DNA of 64,000 nt from Gamsiella multidivaricata (taxonomy: Eukaryota; Mortierellomycota; Mortierellomycetes; Mortierellales; Mortierellaceae). Positions 31,091 through 42,481 of the stretch are shown piece by piece. The stretch spans positions 248,001-312,000 of the forward strand of contig NW_026251745.1 of NCBI RefSeq assembly GCF_025024155.1, written 5' to 3'. A model generated the notes under the pieces. That model ran no database searches. It was not told the origin of the DNA and saw only the letters and a program-made list of their open reading frames with translations. The translations under genes and the position numbers were made by a program. Numbering within the stretch: the first letter of the stretch is position 1; every line of letters starts with the position of its first letter.

Positions 31091-33673
31091 GCTGACAGTA
31101 TTCCCTATCGTTTTACTGTTGTACCTATCGCTTTGCTGTTGTAATACGACCACTGAAACGGCTGTAAAGAGAGCAAAAAAAACTAAAACCATGACTTGCG
31201 CCGACTAAGTTCATTCACGCGCGACATTGCTAATGCGTAGGCTTGGTAAACTAAAGCCAAATTCAATCGGACAGGATATTAGGGATCCTGTCTGAGCGGC
31301 TGACAAAACGCCAGAAAGTGTTCGCCCCTTACCTTCTCTCGTCCCGGTACCTTCCTTTTAGTGTGGTGGCAAAAGAAAGAGGCCAGTAATGGATACAAAC
31401 ATTCGAAGCGACTCTTGTATTCTGCATCAAGATATCTACATGAATCTTTCAATACCTAGTGACCTATGAAACATAGCCGTGAAGTATCATCGTGTTCACT
31501 GTCTCTTCCAAATGTCAATGATCTCAGTAAATCAGTTTAGCGGTTCTTCTCACCAATTTCAAGGTGGACAGTCAAGGAGGCACTCTTCTGAGTAGGACTG
31601 AAGGAGCAGTCGACAGTCAAGTGAGCTGGAGCTCCCGCCATGTGAGTGTCTGGAGCATGTTTTTTTTTTTTTTCCTTGTACTTTGTCCCTACGCACTTTT
31701 TCGCCTTCACTTTCTCCGCCTGTGTCTTTCAACTGGGATCCAGTCTGGGGTTCTCTTCATAGAAGAGTGGCGTGATTTATCAGTAAAGGCAAAATTCATA
31801 TGAGACGCCTCAAAGGCGTGTGTAGTACAGGCATCAGGTAAGATCTATTTCCACACAGCAAGTTCGCTCGTGGATTATTAGTTCAGGCGGCCTGCGTCAA
31901 GCGGCAAAGATCTCGCGCTTTACATATCTCGTATGTATTACTGGGATTTTTTTTTTTTTTCATGAAGCACAGCGTTCGTTCTCTCTTTGATGCTCTACGT
32001 TATATTGGCCTCGCCCGTTCGTATTTGGATGGACTATCAGAGGCACCAGGGAACGCAAATCGCGACCCTTTTTGAAAGAAGCATTGAAAAATATTCTCGA
32101 TAATGTCATTCAAGATGAAAAATCCAGCCAGAAACAAGATCCAAGACCTCATGGATGTCCCCGCCAAAGCCAAAGCCAAAAAAAAAAAAAAAAAAAAACC
32201 CCTGGGAAATGGATATAGTCGCGCGGGATATGCCGTATAAAAAATTGCATGGTCCTTGTGTACACGTCTGACTGTCTTTAATATTTATTGCCTGCAAAAG
32301 GACGCGCAGATACGAAAACGATTAACGACAAGGTCTGAAGTATTTATTACACTTAAGAGTGCGAGAAGCATATGAAAAGTCTATTCCTGTTTGAGTCGGC
32401 CTCTGAAGGTTGCGCTGCATTGAGTTGTTCCTGACGATATACAACTGTGACCTGTATGATCCTGGCAAATGGTTTGGTATCTTGGCTCGCTCTTTGTAGC
32501 AGAAAGTCCACTTGTTTTTGCTTTTCTCGAGATACGCTACATCGAGAACTGTGATGTACAGAAAATGAATAGACCGCTCGTATCAGCAAAAACATTCAAC
32601 GCGCTATATGCGGGAATCGTTTGATTGTGCTGTTGAATAACGTTAGAGTAGAGGAGAGGGGGGAAAAAAAGGAAGTCCTTTTAGCGGTAGAATTACACGC
32701 GCCGAGAAGGGGCTCACCTTTGAGCCACTGCCGGAAATGCCTGACAGCGCCCACATAGCCGGTTACTCCTGTGGAAGACACAGGACACGTTCAATGCACT
32801 ACGACAGCCATTCTGTATCGCGAAGACCTGGGTAATGCCTCTAGGGTCTAGCGGAAAGAGTTGGGCGTGTCAAGCAGCAAGTGAACAGTGTCTACTGGTC
32901 TGCATCGCGAAGAGTGTAGCATGCGCGCTACCACAACCATTGGCCGCAACATCAAAGAACAAAGCGGTGCAGTGTGGGGATGGATGAAAAATATAATAAA
33001 ACCAAACGCTATTTCGAGCCAATCAGGGAGTTAGTGCGGAAAATTTCAGGTTACCTGATTTGCAGAGGTTTTTTTCCAGGAAGAAGGGTAGATCGCAGAA
33101 GCTCTTTCCACAACCCAATTACAAAAGCTCTTTTCACAGAGGACGAGTGGCGGGATATTTTTGTGTTCGACGATTTTACTCTTCCGAAGCTCCCTGCCGA
33201 GACCTCCACACATATGTAGCGCTTGAAGGCATGTATGCTGTAGAGTCGTCATGCTGCTTCCATCCATATCCCAGAAGAGGACCAGTTCGCATGTGAACTG
33301 GTGCAATCGACGTGTGTGAACTAGTTGTGTTTGTTGTATTTATTGCAGCTTGTTCAATATGTATAACTGAAGCTACATATCATCTTCCCTCTCTCTACTA
33401 TCCGCACTCTTTCAGGGACAGATTAAACATTATAGTGCGTGACATCTAGTCGCGACTGTACATAGAGAACGTTGAAGCTCCAGAGTCTTTGAACTAGAGG
33501 TCATATTGACAAACGGCGAACATTGGTTTGTAGAGGGAAGGCTAATACGCATTTTAATGATGCAGACTTCGATTCGGCGATTGTACTTGAAAATGAATAG
33601 GCGTTTCTAGTCAAAAGTTTTATGTTGCGACTAGATGCTCGGCACTGTATGACGCCGTCCTCGCTCCTCCTAG
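31091..33673. other. Degenerate, gene-poor region with T/A tracts and an eroded duplicate
   Basis: No intact gene. T tracts lie at about 31659-31672 and 31947-31961, and an A21 tract at 32178-32198. The part at 31986-32234 is a diverged copy of 33634-33833. A short open frame around 33050-33220 (ending after FTEDEWRDIFVFDDFTLPK) may be remnant coding sequence. A weaker relative (EEWRDLSV) is seen near 31760. Confidence 0.4.
31986..32234 (+). pseudogene. Eroded copy of the unrecognised gene at 33.6-34.5 kb
   Basis: Begins FDALRYIGLARSYLDGLSEA and reads on in one frame to a TGA caused by an apparently missing base in the run CCCTTTTTG near 32070. One base over, the frame stays open into an A21 tract. 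Base-level similarity to 33634-33833 is visible at both ends: GATGCTC...TGG near 31989 and 33634, then GATGTCC...AAGCC and GCGCGGGATATGC near 32221 and 33821. It has no start and no supported function. Confidence 0.4.
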
Positions 33674-34519
33674 ATGGCCTGTCAGAGGCATTTTTGGACG
33701 TACAAGTCTTGGCCCTTGTGGAAGGAGGGCCTAGAGTCGAGTCGGCGGAGAAATAGGGACCGTGGTCATGCAGATGTCCATGTTAAGGCTAAGCGACACG
33801 AATGGAAGTTGGACATGGTGGCGCGGGATATGCTAGAGAGGAAGGATTGGTTTGTGGTCGAAAGTATGAAGGTTTGGGATGAGAAGGCTACCAAATACTT
33901 GAGACAGAGTGTGATGTCTTTCGGGAGCTTCACATGATTGCGATGCACAGGAACCATGAGGCTAGGAACGCAGCTTTCAGCTCGCAAGCCAGGTTCTTCA
34001 GCCTTTATGCAGGCGGTAAGTCCCGAACGCAACGTTTGTGCATCTTTAATGCGTTTTGGCAAATATTAACGTGTATCGCTCTTTAGATCGCGGTTTCAGG
34101 ACGTTTGAGCTGTGCCCAGCAGGTCCGGAGTCGTACGTCACCCTTTTCAAGGCGTACCCTTCCTACAAGCTCCCCGAGACAATGAAGGGCTTGGTCCCTC
34201 AATTCCAGAGCCTCACGCATTTGCTGCAGGTCAGAGTAAGTACCCGATGGCGCTGTAGGCTATGGTGATCATCAACCTTTGCATTATGGCAATTAGATAC
34301 TAACGTGCCCTACTCAAATATTAGATGTGTATGCTCGCCACCATCCGGCTTTACCAGAGCCTGAGGAGCCAAGAGCAGGAGAAGCTAGCAGGAGAGGATG
34401 ATGTTTTCGTGGATGATGACGATGACTGGATATACGAAAATCATACAATCCATTGCGACGATCCCACCCTAGCATCCTCTCCTATCACGTCCCCATATCC
34501 GGAGTACGGCGAGATCTGA
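33674..34519 (+). CDS. Unrecognised gene, probably one frameshift from intact
   Basis: A basic N-terminal stretch (VARDMLERKDWFVVESMKVW) runs to about 33910. Shifting by one base near 33910 gives CDVFRELHMIAMHRNHEARN ... SLYAG, which joins by good GT-AG introns (34017-34084, then about 34236-34324) to FRTFELCPAGPESYVTLFKA and MCMLATIRLYQSL. It ends in a very acidic tail (DDDDDW) and SPYPEYGEI at 34519, with AATAAA near 34575. The consistent splice phases and charged tail suggest a real gene, at least until recently. No known domain is recognised, and an upstream exon may be missing. It is related to the eroded sequence at 31986-32234. Confidence 0.4.
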
Positions 34520-34805
34520 AATAAGCGTATGCCGTGGGGCCAATGTTTAATGCATTTCCTTCATATACATGAGCAATAAATGTTGCTTGTTATTGCCTGC
34601 TGGATAAGGACAAAAGTTTATTTCCAGATAAAGATGATTTAGAGAGGGAGCTGCTGTACAAAATGGTCTTTTAGCCAAAGTGCGTAGAAAGTGCTGATGG
34701 CACGAAGATGCATCTTCCTGCAAGGAAGGTATGGGGCGAGTTGTCGGGGGGTTTGGGTCCTAGTAGCTCTCTGAAAGAGTCGAGGTAAGGGTTGCGGACC
34801 ATGAC

Positions 34806-35036
34806 TTATATGGGCACCCAGTTGCCGGTGCTCTCGTCCTTTTCGTATTTGTGCTTGACAGCAGCCCAGGCCACCTTATGGGCGGTCTGCTCCTGCGAAG
34901 CGTCATCTCTGCGGTCTTCCGGGTGGCGGTACTCGTCCCAGGAATGGTTGAAGGCCGCCAAGTAGATCTCTTGAGCGTGCTTGGGAAGGTGGCTCTGCAC
35001 AGCCTTTGGCAATTCGCCGATGTCTTTGTAAGGCAT
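34806..35036 (-). CDS. ChaB-family small protein
   Basis: A single exon of 76 residues, MPYKDIGELPKAV then LPKHAQEIYLAAFNHSW, ending AHKVAWAAVKHKYEK plus a short tail. This is the full ChaB family pattern at the usual length of about 76. Escherichia coli ChaB was named as a regulator of cation transport, but the role in fungi is not established. There is no signal or membrane segment. GA-rich repeats (about 35113-35160) lie just upstream. It is divergent to ALDH7, 960 bp away. Confidence 0.88.
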   Translation of the reverse strand: MPYKDIGELPKAVQSHLPKHAQEIYLAAFNHSWDEYRHPEDRRDDASQEQTAHKVAWAAVKHKYEKDESTGNWVPI

Positions 35037-35996
35037 GGTTTTTTATTTTCGATCGAGCGCCTTGGTTAGGAGCGATATAGCAATGAGAAAGTCGAAGGGT
35101 CTGAAGTTGTGGAGGAAAGAGAGAGTGAGAGAGAGTGTGTGAGAGTGTGCGAGAGAGGGAAAAGGAGAGATGGCATCAGATCAACGCAATAGATTTCAGA
35201 CCGCTAGCCTGGTTTGGATCAGGTGAAGCACCTAGGATGTAGGACGCTGAAGTTGGTGGCGCCATGAGTGACACCTTTGAACAAGGCTGATGAAACTCAA
35301 GGAGCGAATGCACGGCATATTGGATGTGCTTGAGACAGCTGTATGGAGCAACCTTTGTGGCGTACTAGACTTGGTCCCGTGTCGGATATGTGTATTTGTG
35401 GAGGGACTGGTCTGCTGGGAGCATGCCCTGGACTGAATGACTCAGGAGAGAGGAGTAGTAGTCTAGAGTCTAGTGTGTGTGTGTGTGTGTGTGTGTACGT
35501 GGATGTGGATGTGGATGTGGATGTGGATGGAGGCACACAAACGACAGAAGCAGGCTCACAAGGAGAAAAAAAAAAAAAAAAAAAAAAAAAGAGAGGGCGA
35601 GAGTGGGAGACCAGGACAAAAAAGGAAGGAGGGCCATTTTTTCACACGGGCAAGGTTGTATGTCTCTGGCATAAAGACAGCAGACAGGGCAGAATAGGGT
35701 TTCGCAAGGAGGGAAAGGCACGTTGGACCGCTGGATGCGACGGGCTGGATGGGTGGGAGTGGATGGGTGAGCAAGGCGGCGAGTGGGGGGGAGGGGCAGA
35801 GGGGTGTGGGTGACAGGACGCATATAAAATATCCATTTCCGCCTTCCTCTTCCTTTTTTCCTTTCTTCTTTCCTCTCCTCCTTCACTCCCACTCCCTCCT
35901 CCCTCCCACGCCCCCGCATTCTCTCCTCTCTTCCCCCCCTCTCCACGCCACCGTTTCTGTATACTGCTTTCTAATCGTACCACATTACTACATATA
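35037..35996. other. ChaB/ALDH7 divergent intergenic region with microsatellites
   Basis: Holds a GA/GT-rich stretch (about 35113-35160), (TG)n at 35473-35496, five GGATGT units (about 35500-35530) and an A25 tract (35566-35590). A TATA-like TATAAAATA at 35823-35831 and a strong pyrimidine tract (35838-35945) form the likely ALDH7 promoter. Confidence 0.6.
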
Positions 35997-37868
35997 ATGT
36001 CTTCCATGTTGCTCGCCCGTCTCTCCCAGAACAGGACCACGCTCCTGCGCTCTGCCGCCTCCAGAACCGCCATCCGATCCATGGCCGTCCTCAACTACTC
36101 TTCGTCCTCCAAAATCAACCCCAAATACAAGGCTATCTTTGATCAGCTCGATCTCCAGTTCGACAACAAGGGTGTCTTCAACGGCACCTGGGGTGGATCC
36201 GGTCCCATCGTTGAGTCCGTCAGCCCAGCAGATGGATCCGTCATCGGACGTGTTCAAACCGTAAGTCTCATCTTTCTCTCTTTCTCTCTTACACATATTC
36301 TCGTTCCCAGAAAACACCAAAGAAAGTAAAGAGTGGGCGGATAATGACTGTATTTCCTAACCTCCCTGTCTTCATGCAAATGTAGGGTTCGCCCCAAGAT
36401 CTCAACGAAACATTGAAGAAGATGGAGGAGATCAAGGTCATGTGGCGCGAGACTCCTGCCCCCAAGCGTGGAGAGATCGTTCGTCAGATGCGTGATGCCC
36501 TCAACGAGAAGTTGGAACCCCTCGGTGCGCTGGTTTCGTTGGAGATGGGCAAGATCTTGCCTGAGGGTAAGGGCGAGGTCCAGGAGTACATCGACATCTG
36601 CGACTTTGCTCTCGGTCTCGGTCGCACCTTGAACGGTCAGGTCGTCCCCAGTGAACGTCCCGGACACTTCATGATTGAGCAGTGGAATCCCATCGGAACT
36701 GTCGGTGTCATCTCTGCCTTCAACTTCCCCGTGGCCGTCTATGGTAAGGAGATCAATCTCCATCCCCCATGTCAGCGGTCGATTGGAGTGACTCCTTTTT
36801 TTCTCTACTGCTCAAATCGTAACCTAACACTCGATCTATTTTTTTCACGTAGGATGGAACTCGGCCATTGCTCTTGTTTGCGGTAACCCCGTCGTCTGGA
36901 AGGGCGCACCCACCACCAACCTGTCCTCCATCGCTGTTACCAAGATCCTGGAGAAGGTTCTCGTCAAGAACGGTCTCCCCGGTGCCCTCTGCTCCCTAGT
37001 TGCCGGAGGTGCCGATGTCGGCCAGGCCATGGTCGAGGATGACCGCGTTAAGCTGCTGTCCTTCACCGGCTCCACTGCCGTCGGTCGCAAGGTCGGCGAG
37101 ACTGTCGCCAAGCGCTTCGGAAAATCCCTCCTCGAGTTGGGTGGCAACAACGCCATTGTAGTCATGGACGATGCTGATCTCGACTTGGCCCTGCGCTCCG
37201 TCTTATTTGCCGCCGTTGGCACTGCAGGCCAGCGCTGTACTACCACCCGCCGCTTGCTCTTGCACGAGAAGATCCATGACGAGTTCATCGAGAAGTTGGT
37301 CAAGGCATACCAATCCATTCGTATCGGCGATCCCCTCGAGGCCGGTACTTTGTGCGGACCACTCCATACCAAGGCTGCCGTTGACCTTTACAGGAAGGGT
37401 ATCGAGGCTGTCAAGTCCCAGGGCGGCAAGATCCTCACTGGTGGCAAGGTCCTCGAAGACCGTCCCGGCAACTTTGTCGTGCCCACTATCACTAGCATCT
37501 CTCCCGATTCTGATGTTGTCAAGAACGAGATCTTTGTGCCCATCCTCCACACCATGAAGGTCAAGGACTTGGACCATGCTATCCAGATCAACAACTCTGT
37601 CAAGCAAGGTCTTTCGTCCTCGCTCTTCACCCGCAACCCCGCCCATCTCTTCAAGTGGGTCGGACCCTCTGGATCGGACTGTGGTATTGCCAACATAAAC
37701 CTGCCCTCAAGCGGTGCCGAGATTGGTTGCGCCTTTGGAGGCGAGAAGGAGACCGGTGGTGGACGCGAGTCTGGATCGGATGCTTGGAAGCAGTACATGC
37801 GTCGCAGCACCTGTGTCATCAACTACTCTGGCGAGCTTCCTCTTGCCCAGGGCATCAAGTTTGAGTAA
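35997..37868 (+). CDS. Aldehyde dehydrogenase, ALDH7 (antiquitin / alpha-aminoadipic semialdehyde dehydrogenase) family
   Basis: Three exons, 35997-36260, 36386-36743 and 36853-37868, giving 545 residues. The first 35 residues are rich in Ser, Arg and Leu with no acids, a likely mitochondrial presequence. Family stretches include [52 protein letters not shown] and the coenzyme site GSTAVGR. The general base Glu is in LELGGNN (about 302) and the catalytic Cys in GQRC (about 335). ALDH7 enzymes oxidise alpha-aminoadipic semialdehyde and other aldehydes with NAD+, and take part in lysine breakdown and osmotic/aldehyde stress. Codon use is strongly C/G-ending, pointing to high expression. It is tail-to-tail with the CLC gene, 165 bp apart. 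Confidence 0.95.
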
Positions 37869-38033
37869 AGGACGCGGAGCAGCATCGGTAACAACAGCAA
37901 CAACGACAACAACAAAATAGAGATTCATTAAAAAAATCATACTTGTACATACCATACACACAGCATACATTCGCTTGCAAGATTTGTTTTATATTTATAT
38001 ATTCTTGGTTTTTTTTATTTTTTGCCATGTTCC

Positions 38034-41000
38034 TTACGAAGATGTTTCCTGCTCGCTAGGATGCTCGATTGAGGCCATGTGCTTTAGCACATCCTTCTTT
38101 GTGATCAAACCCAGTAACTGCCCATGCTGCGTACATAGCACATAACGAACTCCCTACAAGAGCAAATTGAAGGATCGATGTGTTAGCAGAGATAACCAAA
38201 CCAACATCACGTAACGAAAGCACGCAAAAAGCACAGCAAGTGCATTACCAATCTTCGGAAGATAACAATGACCTGATCCATCGGGAACCGGTGCGACACT
38301 GTGATGGGCGTCTGATCCATCCACAGTCGAAACTCTATAAACGCCGGCGTGTTCTCCAGAATCGGTACCACATTACCCGCAGGTGTGTTTCCGGGCAAGT
38401 TTCTTCTCCTGGCCTCATCGATCGCGTATCTCAACTCGGTCCTCGAGATGTATCCGACCAGCATCATGTCCCGAAGAGAGTTAACAACCGGGTAACCCTT
38501 GTAATGCGTCTCATGCAGCAGATTATCGAGTGAGTCCAGTGTGTTGCCGGTTGCCGTAACGACCACGATATCCTCGACCGGTGTCATAACCTGAGACGCT
38601 GTTGTATTCAGTCTGTACTGCTCCTTGTCGTCCAGGAACGGGTATCCACAGAGGAGAATAATACCGTCAAAGATACCCTCCTTGCCAAACGCATCGCCCA
38701 CCCATTTGCTTGTCATGACTATGGTTTCCATATATAACGAGAGGATTTAAGCCATACATAGAAAGCAGGATTAATGCGCGCGTTTTTTTAGCAGAGCATT
38801 GCAAAAATCCCAAGAGAGGTACACTCGAGAGCTACAAGCTTACCAACAATCATGATGGGAAGGACGTAGGTTAGAGCACCGGTCAGCTCAAACATGATAA
38901 TCACCAAGGAGACCGTCATTCGCGTTACGCCTCCCATAAACGCTGCTGCCCCAACCATGGCATACGATCCGGGCGTGACGCAGGGGACATCCGGAAGACA
39001 AGAAGCAAACAGCCAGAACCCAGGATGACTCAGCTGCCATGACTGGACAATAATACCAAGCGCACGACCAAAGAGCGCGCCAATAACCATAGAGGGCATA
39101 AAAATGCCTGCAGGGATAGCTAATCCAAACGTTAGGATTGTCAACACACCCTTGACACCACTCGCAGAAAGGAGTGAAAGCACTCGCAAGGTGGCCCCTC
39201 CTTCACTATAAACGACATTATCGAAAACGAATTCATCGGTCAGTGGTGCGTTTGATGAGAGCTTTTGAAAGCACGTAGGCAGCCCTTGTCGTCCACATAC
39301 TCGCAAAGGCCATGATAGTTTGCTCCGCCATCGCATTCACGGAACAGATTGGCCAGCAACTCGGGAGATTGCACTCTAAAGCAAGAATGGGCATACCGGA
39401 TTAATGTAAGTAAAGTATGTCCCTGCAGAGGCATTGAACGCCTTACAATTATTACCAATAAAGAATAGATGATTACCGAGTGAAAATGTTCAAATATCCA
39501 ACAGCTGCTGTGAGCAAGCAGACCGCAAAGACTTCATAGATAGGAAAGATTCTCAGCCAGGACGTCTTGCGGAATGCGGCCAGGCGCAAATTCATCCTGA
39601 TAAAGAATGCACCCCAAAGACCCTATTAGTTTGAAGCAAAAAAACAACAACAACCTTATATTGTAAGTCGAAACATTGCAAATATGTCCAGCAAGAAGAG
39701 CAAAAACCAGATCACTTGCCCCGAGAATGCCCAGGAGCATGTAGAAAAACATCTCAAATCCATGCCAGTCTCGATTATACGAGACTTGGAACACCACCAG
39801 CTTCTCAGTCCTGAACGGGTCTATCAGCTTCAACGCCACTGCAGCAGCCATGGCACAGAAGAACGAGTGCCACATCGTATCCGACGAGAAATAGTACGAC
39901 ATCTCCTCCAGTGAGAACACAACTCCTCCAATGGGCGCACCAAACGCGACCGAGATACCCGCTGAAGCCGCCGCTGACAGAATCTCTCTCATCCTGGCCT
40001 CATTCTTCTTGAACTTTGGAAAAATTCTCGGTAGAATGTTGCCGATACAACACGCAATATGAAGCAGTGGTCCTTCCTTGCCGAGTGAGAGTCCTGCAGC
40101 TGTGGAAAGGACCAGCGTAACTGTCTTAATAACCAGTGTTTCAAGTCCCAGGTAATGTCGAATAACAAATCCGCCCAGAATGGTCTTGACCTCAGGAATA
40201 CCCGATCCTTCTGCATAGGGAGCGAATGTCTTGACGAGGTAGGCCGCTGTTGTTGCGAACATGAGCGCAAATATGATGTAGAAGATGTAGCCAACAACAA
40301 ACGTAGCACTGTTCCAAGGAACCCAATCTGTGCAGGTATCCGTTTCTAAACGCAATGAATGTAGCCTTGGATTAGCCAACCCATACGGACAATGTAAAAA
40401 AATAGAAAAATAAATCAGTTTGCAGTATTTCAGCGGTTGGGACGTACCATCGAGTCCCCAACAACAAAAGTTCCTGTTAAGATAGAGCGCTGTGTCGCAG
40501 TAGCCCTCTTTGATGTCGCCAAGCCATTGGGAGGCAATATCTGATCCGCCTGCAACGATACCGGCTGCAACTCCTACTGCCAAGACAACAATCCATCCCT
40601 GGACCCAGTCGTACATGACCGCAATCTGACCAGCCAGTCCTGGTTGGTGATGAAGCCTCCTGATTCGCTGCCTCTCCTGTGCAAAATCGTGGATCCAATC
40701 TATCGAATACGAGCAATAAAAAGTTGAATGAGTAACGAAAGATTTTTTTTTATTAGAAAAAAAGAAAACAGCAGTATTCCTCAGCTCCTTACCGATAGTT
40801 GTAAAGTCATCGTAGGCAACTCTCATTCCCGTTCCCTCGACCACCCAATCCACTGCATCGTCATGATAGGGATTCACTCCTCCAGGGTAAATAGGACTTG
40901 GATCGTTCGATCTCGCGGCCGGGTCATGATGATCTGGGGTATCATCTCCGTCCTCGTCACCCTGCCCTCTATGTCCGCCCATGCTTGCATTGCCATTTCC

Positions 41001-42008
41001 TCCAGAATGTGATCCACCCTGCTGTTGCCCGAACGAGGATGCCCTCGGGAAAAACAGCTTCCCTGGATACCGCGAAGAAGGCATTCTGGATCCAGACACA
41101 AAGGGTCCCATTCCTAACCGTGGAGAGGCCGTGCTGCCGCTCCTTCCAGGACCACCCAAACCCGAAGACGCATTTATGTTGCCTGTAACACCTAGTCGAT
41201 TGAGGAATGAGCCAGTCCTGGTCCTTCTATTGTTGTCCGGTTGATTCCTGTTTTTGAAAAAGTTAAAGTCATGGCGGCTCCTATAATACCAGATGTCCCG
41301 AAGAACACAGATAAAGGTCAATCATCTATTCCTCGCCATGCACAATCAAGAACAATAACAGATACAGAGCGCTTACTCAAGTCCACGGATTTGTTCCTGC
41401 GGATGCAAAGGCGTCTCTGAATTCGCATCCTCTTCTTCTTCGTCTTCGTCCTCTTGTTTGTCGCCATTATCCAGGCCATCACCGTTTCCATGGTCACCAT
41501 ACTTTGATCTCGTCAGTTCCTGAAACGTCGCAGTATGGTTCTTATCTTTCTTCATCTTCCTAAGCTTCCCCTCCCTGTTCCCTGAACCCAATAGATTCTC
41601 CTTCCTTTCTCCATATCCGTCATCTTCGTCATCATCCTCAGGTCCAAAGAGTGGTTTCCGACGAAAACCCGATCCACCCAGTGCCAGTCCCAATGAAACG
41701 GATCCCTTTTGGATTGCAGGGCTCATCCCTGGTTGAAGACGCGGCGACTGTGATCCGGACGATGTTGGTGCCGAGGTGGCCGAGGCTGTGGCGCTGAATA
41801 GTGGAGATAGTTGCGGTTGCTGCTGTTGCACCTGAAGACCGAGCTGGTCACCGATATGATTGGGCTCTAGTGGTTTTGATGGTGACGACATTACATTAGA
41901 GGAAGGCGAGCCTGCTGTCTGGGGAGCGCTGGGAGAAGAGGAAGAGTGCTGCGGCGAATCGATCGCGTTAAAGAACGCATCGACCTCATCCTGTCTCAGG
42001 TTACTCAT
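38034..42008 (-). CDS. GEF1: CLC-type chloride/proton exchanger with CBS domains (GEF1/ClC-3 group)
   Basis: Nine exons: 42008-41377, 41280-40793, 40699-40448, 40345-39720, 39622-39477, 39375-39301, 39205-38844, 38718-38249 and 38153-38034, giving 1056 residues. The first 370 residues are a disordered Ser/acidic region. The channel core starts near 380 (YDDFTTIDWIHDFAQER) and shows GSGIPEVK (about 504), GKEGPLLHIA (about 545), GVVFSLEE (about 600) and PAGIFMPSM (about 772). The Glu in GKEGP is the gating glutamate and that in SLEE the proton glutamate, so it should be an exchanger rather than a pure channel. CBS motifs fill about 880-1050. Yeast Gef1 acts in Golgi/endosome ion balance. The intron at 39623-39719 has a GC donor. 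Confidence 0.94.
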
Positions 42009-42481
42009 TGCTGTTGTTTTGTATGGTGTGATGCTGTGCTTTTGCAAGGATCTCTAACAGATGTCCTTGCCAAGCTAGTCTGTCGTTATGTTGAAGCCAA
42101 GGAGTGCAAAGTCCGCTACAGCTCTTCCGTTGATTCCTGGCGGTCGAATGAGTGCCGTTGTAGTCGAAGTTGCTCTTAGACGGCGACAATGGTGAGCAGT
42201 CGAGTCCAGCACGGTTGATTGTCGCTCTGTTGGTTCGTTGCGTTGAAAGACAGTGACGGGACGACTAACGCGACTTCACACAGCCACTACATGCCACAAC
42301 TTGACCGTCCTTTTTCCTTTCTGAGACCCGTACGCCCAAATACAAAATCAATTGACATCCCTTTCGGTATTGACCTTCCAACTCATTTAAACAGTAAAAC
42401 AAAACGTTTATTACTTGAATAAGACACAGCGAAAACAGTGAAAAAAAGACGATGCTCTCAATCTCCCTACGACATCCTCGT
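42009..42481. other. CLC upstream region / SPT6 3' flank
   Basis: A stretch of 473 bp between two minus-strand genes. It contains 3'-end sequence of SPT6 at the right (TTTATTACTT near 42405, a minus-strand AATAAA-like signal). No gene seen. Confidence 0.35.

Noticed and set aside
39240..39300. Continuing CLC coding sequence after GLCE into CRAFKSS...
   Set aside because: It leads to a stop. Splicing 39300 to 39206 restores the conserved CLC sequence in phase, so this is an intron.
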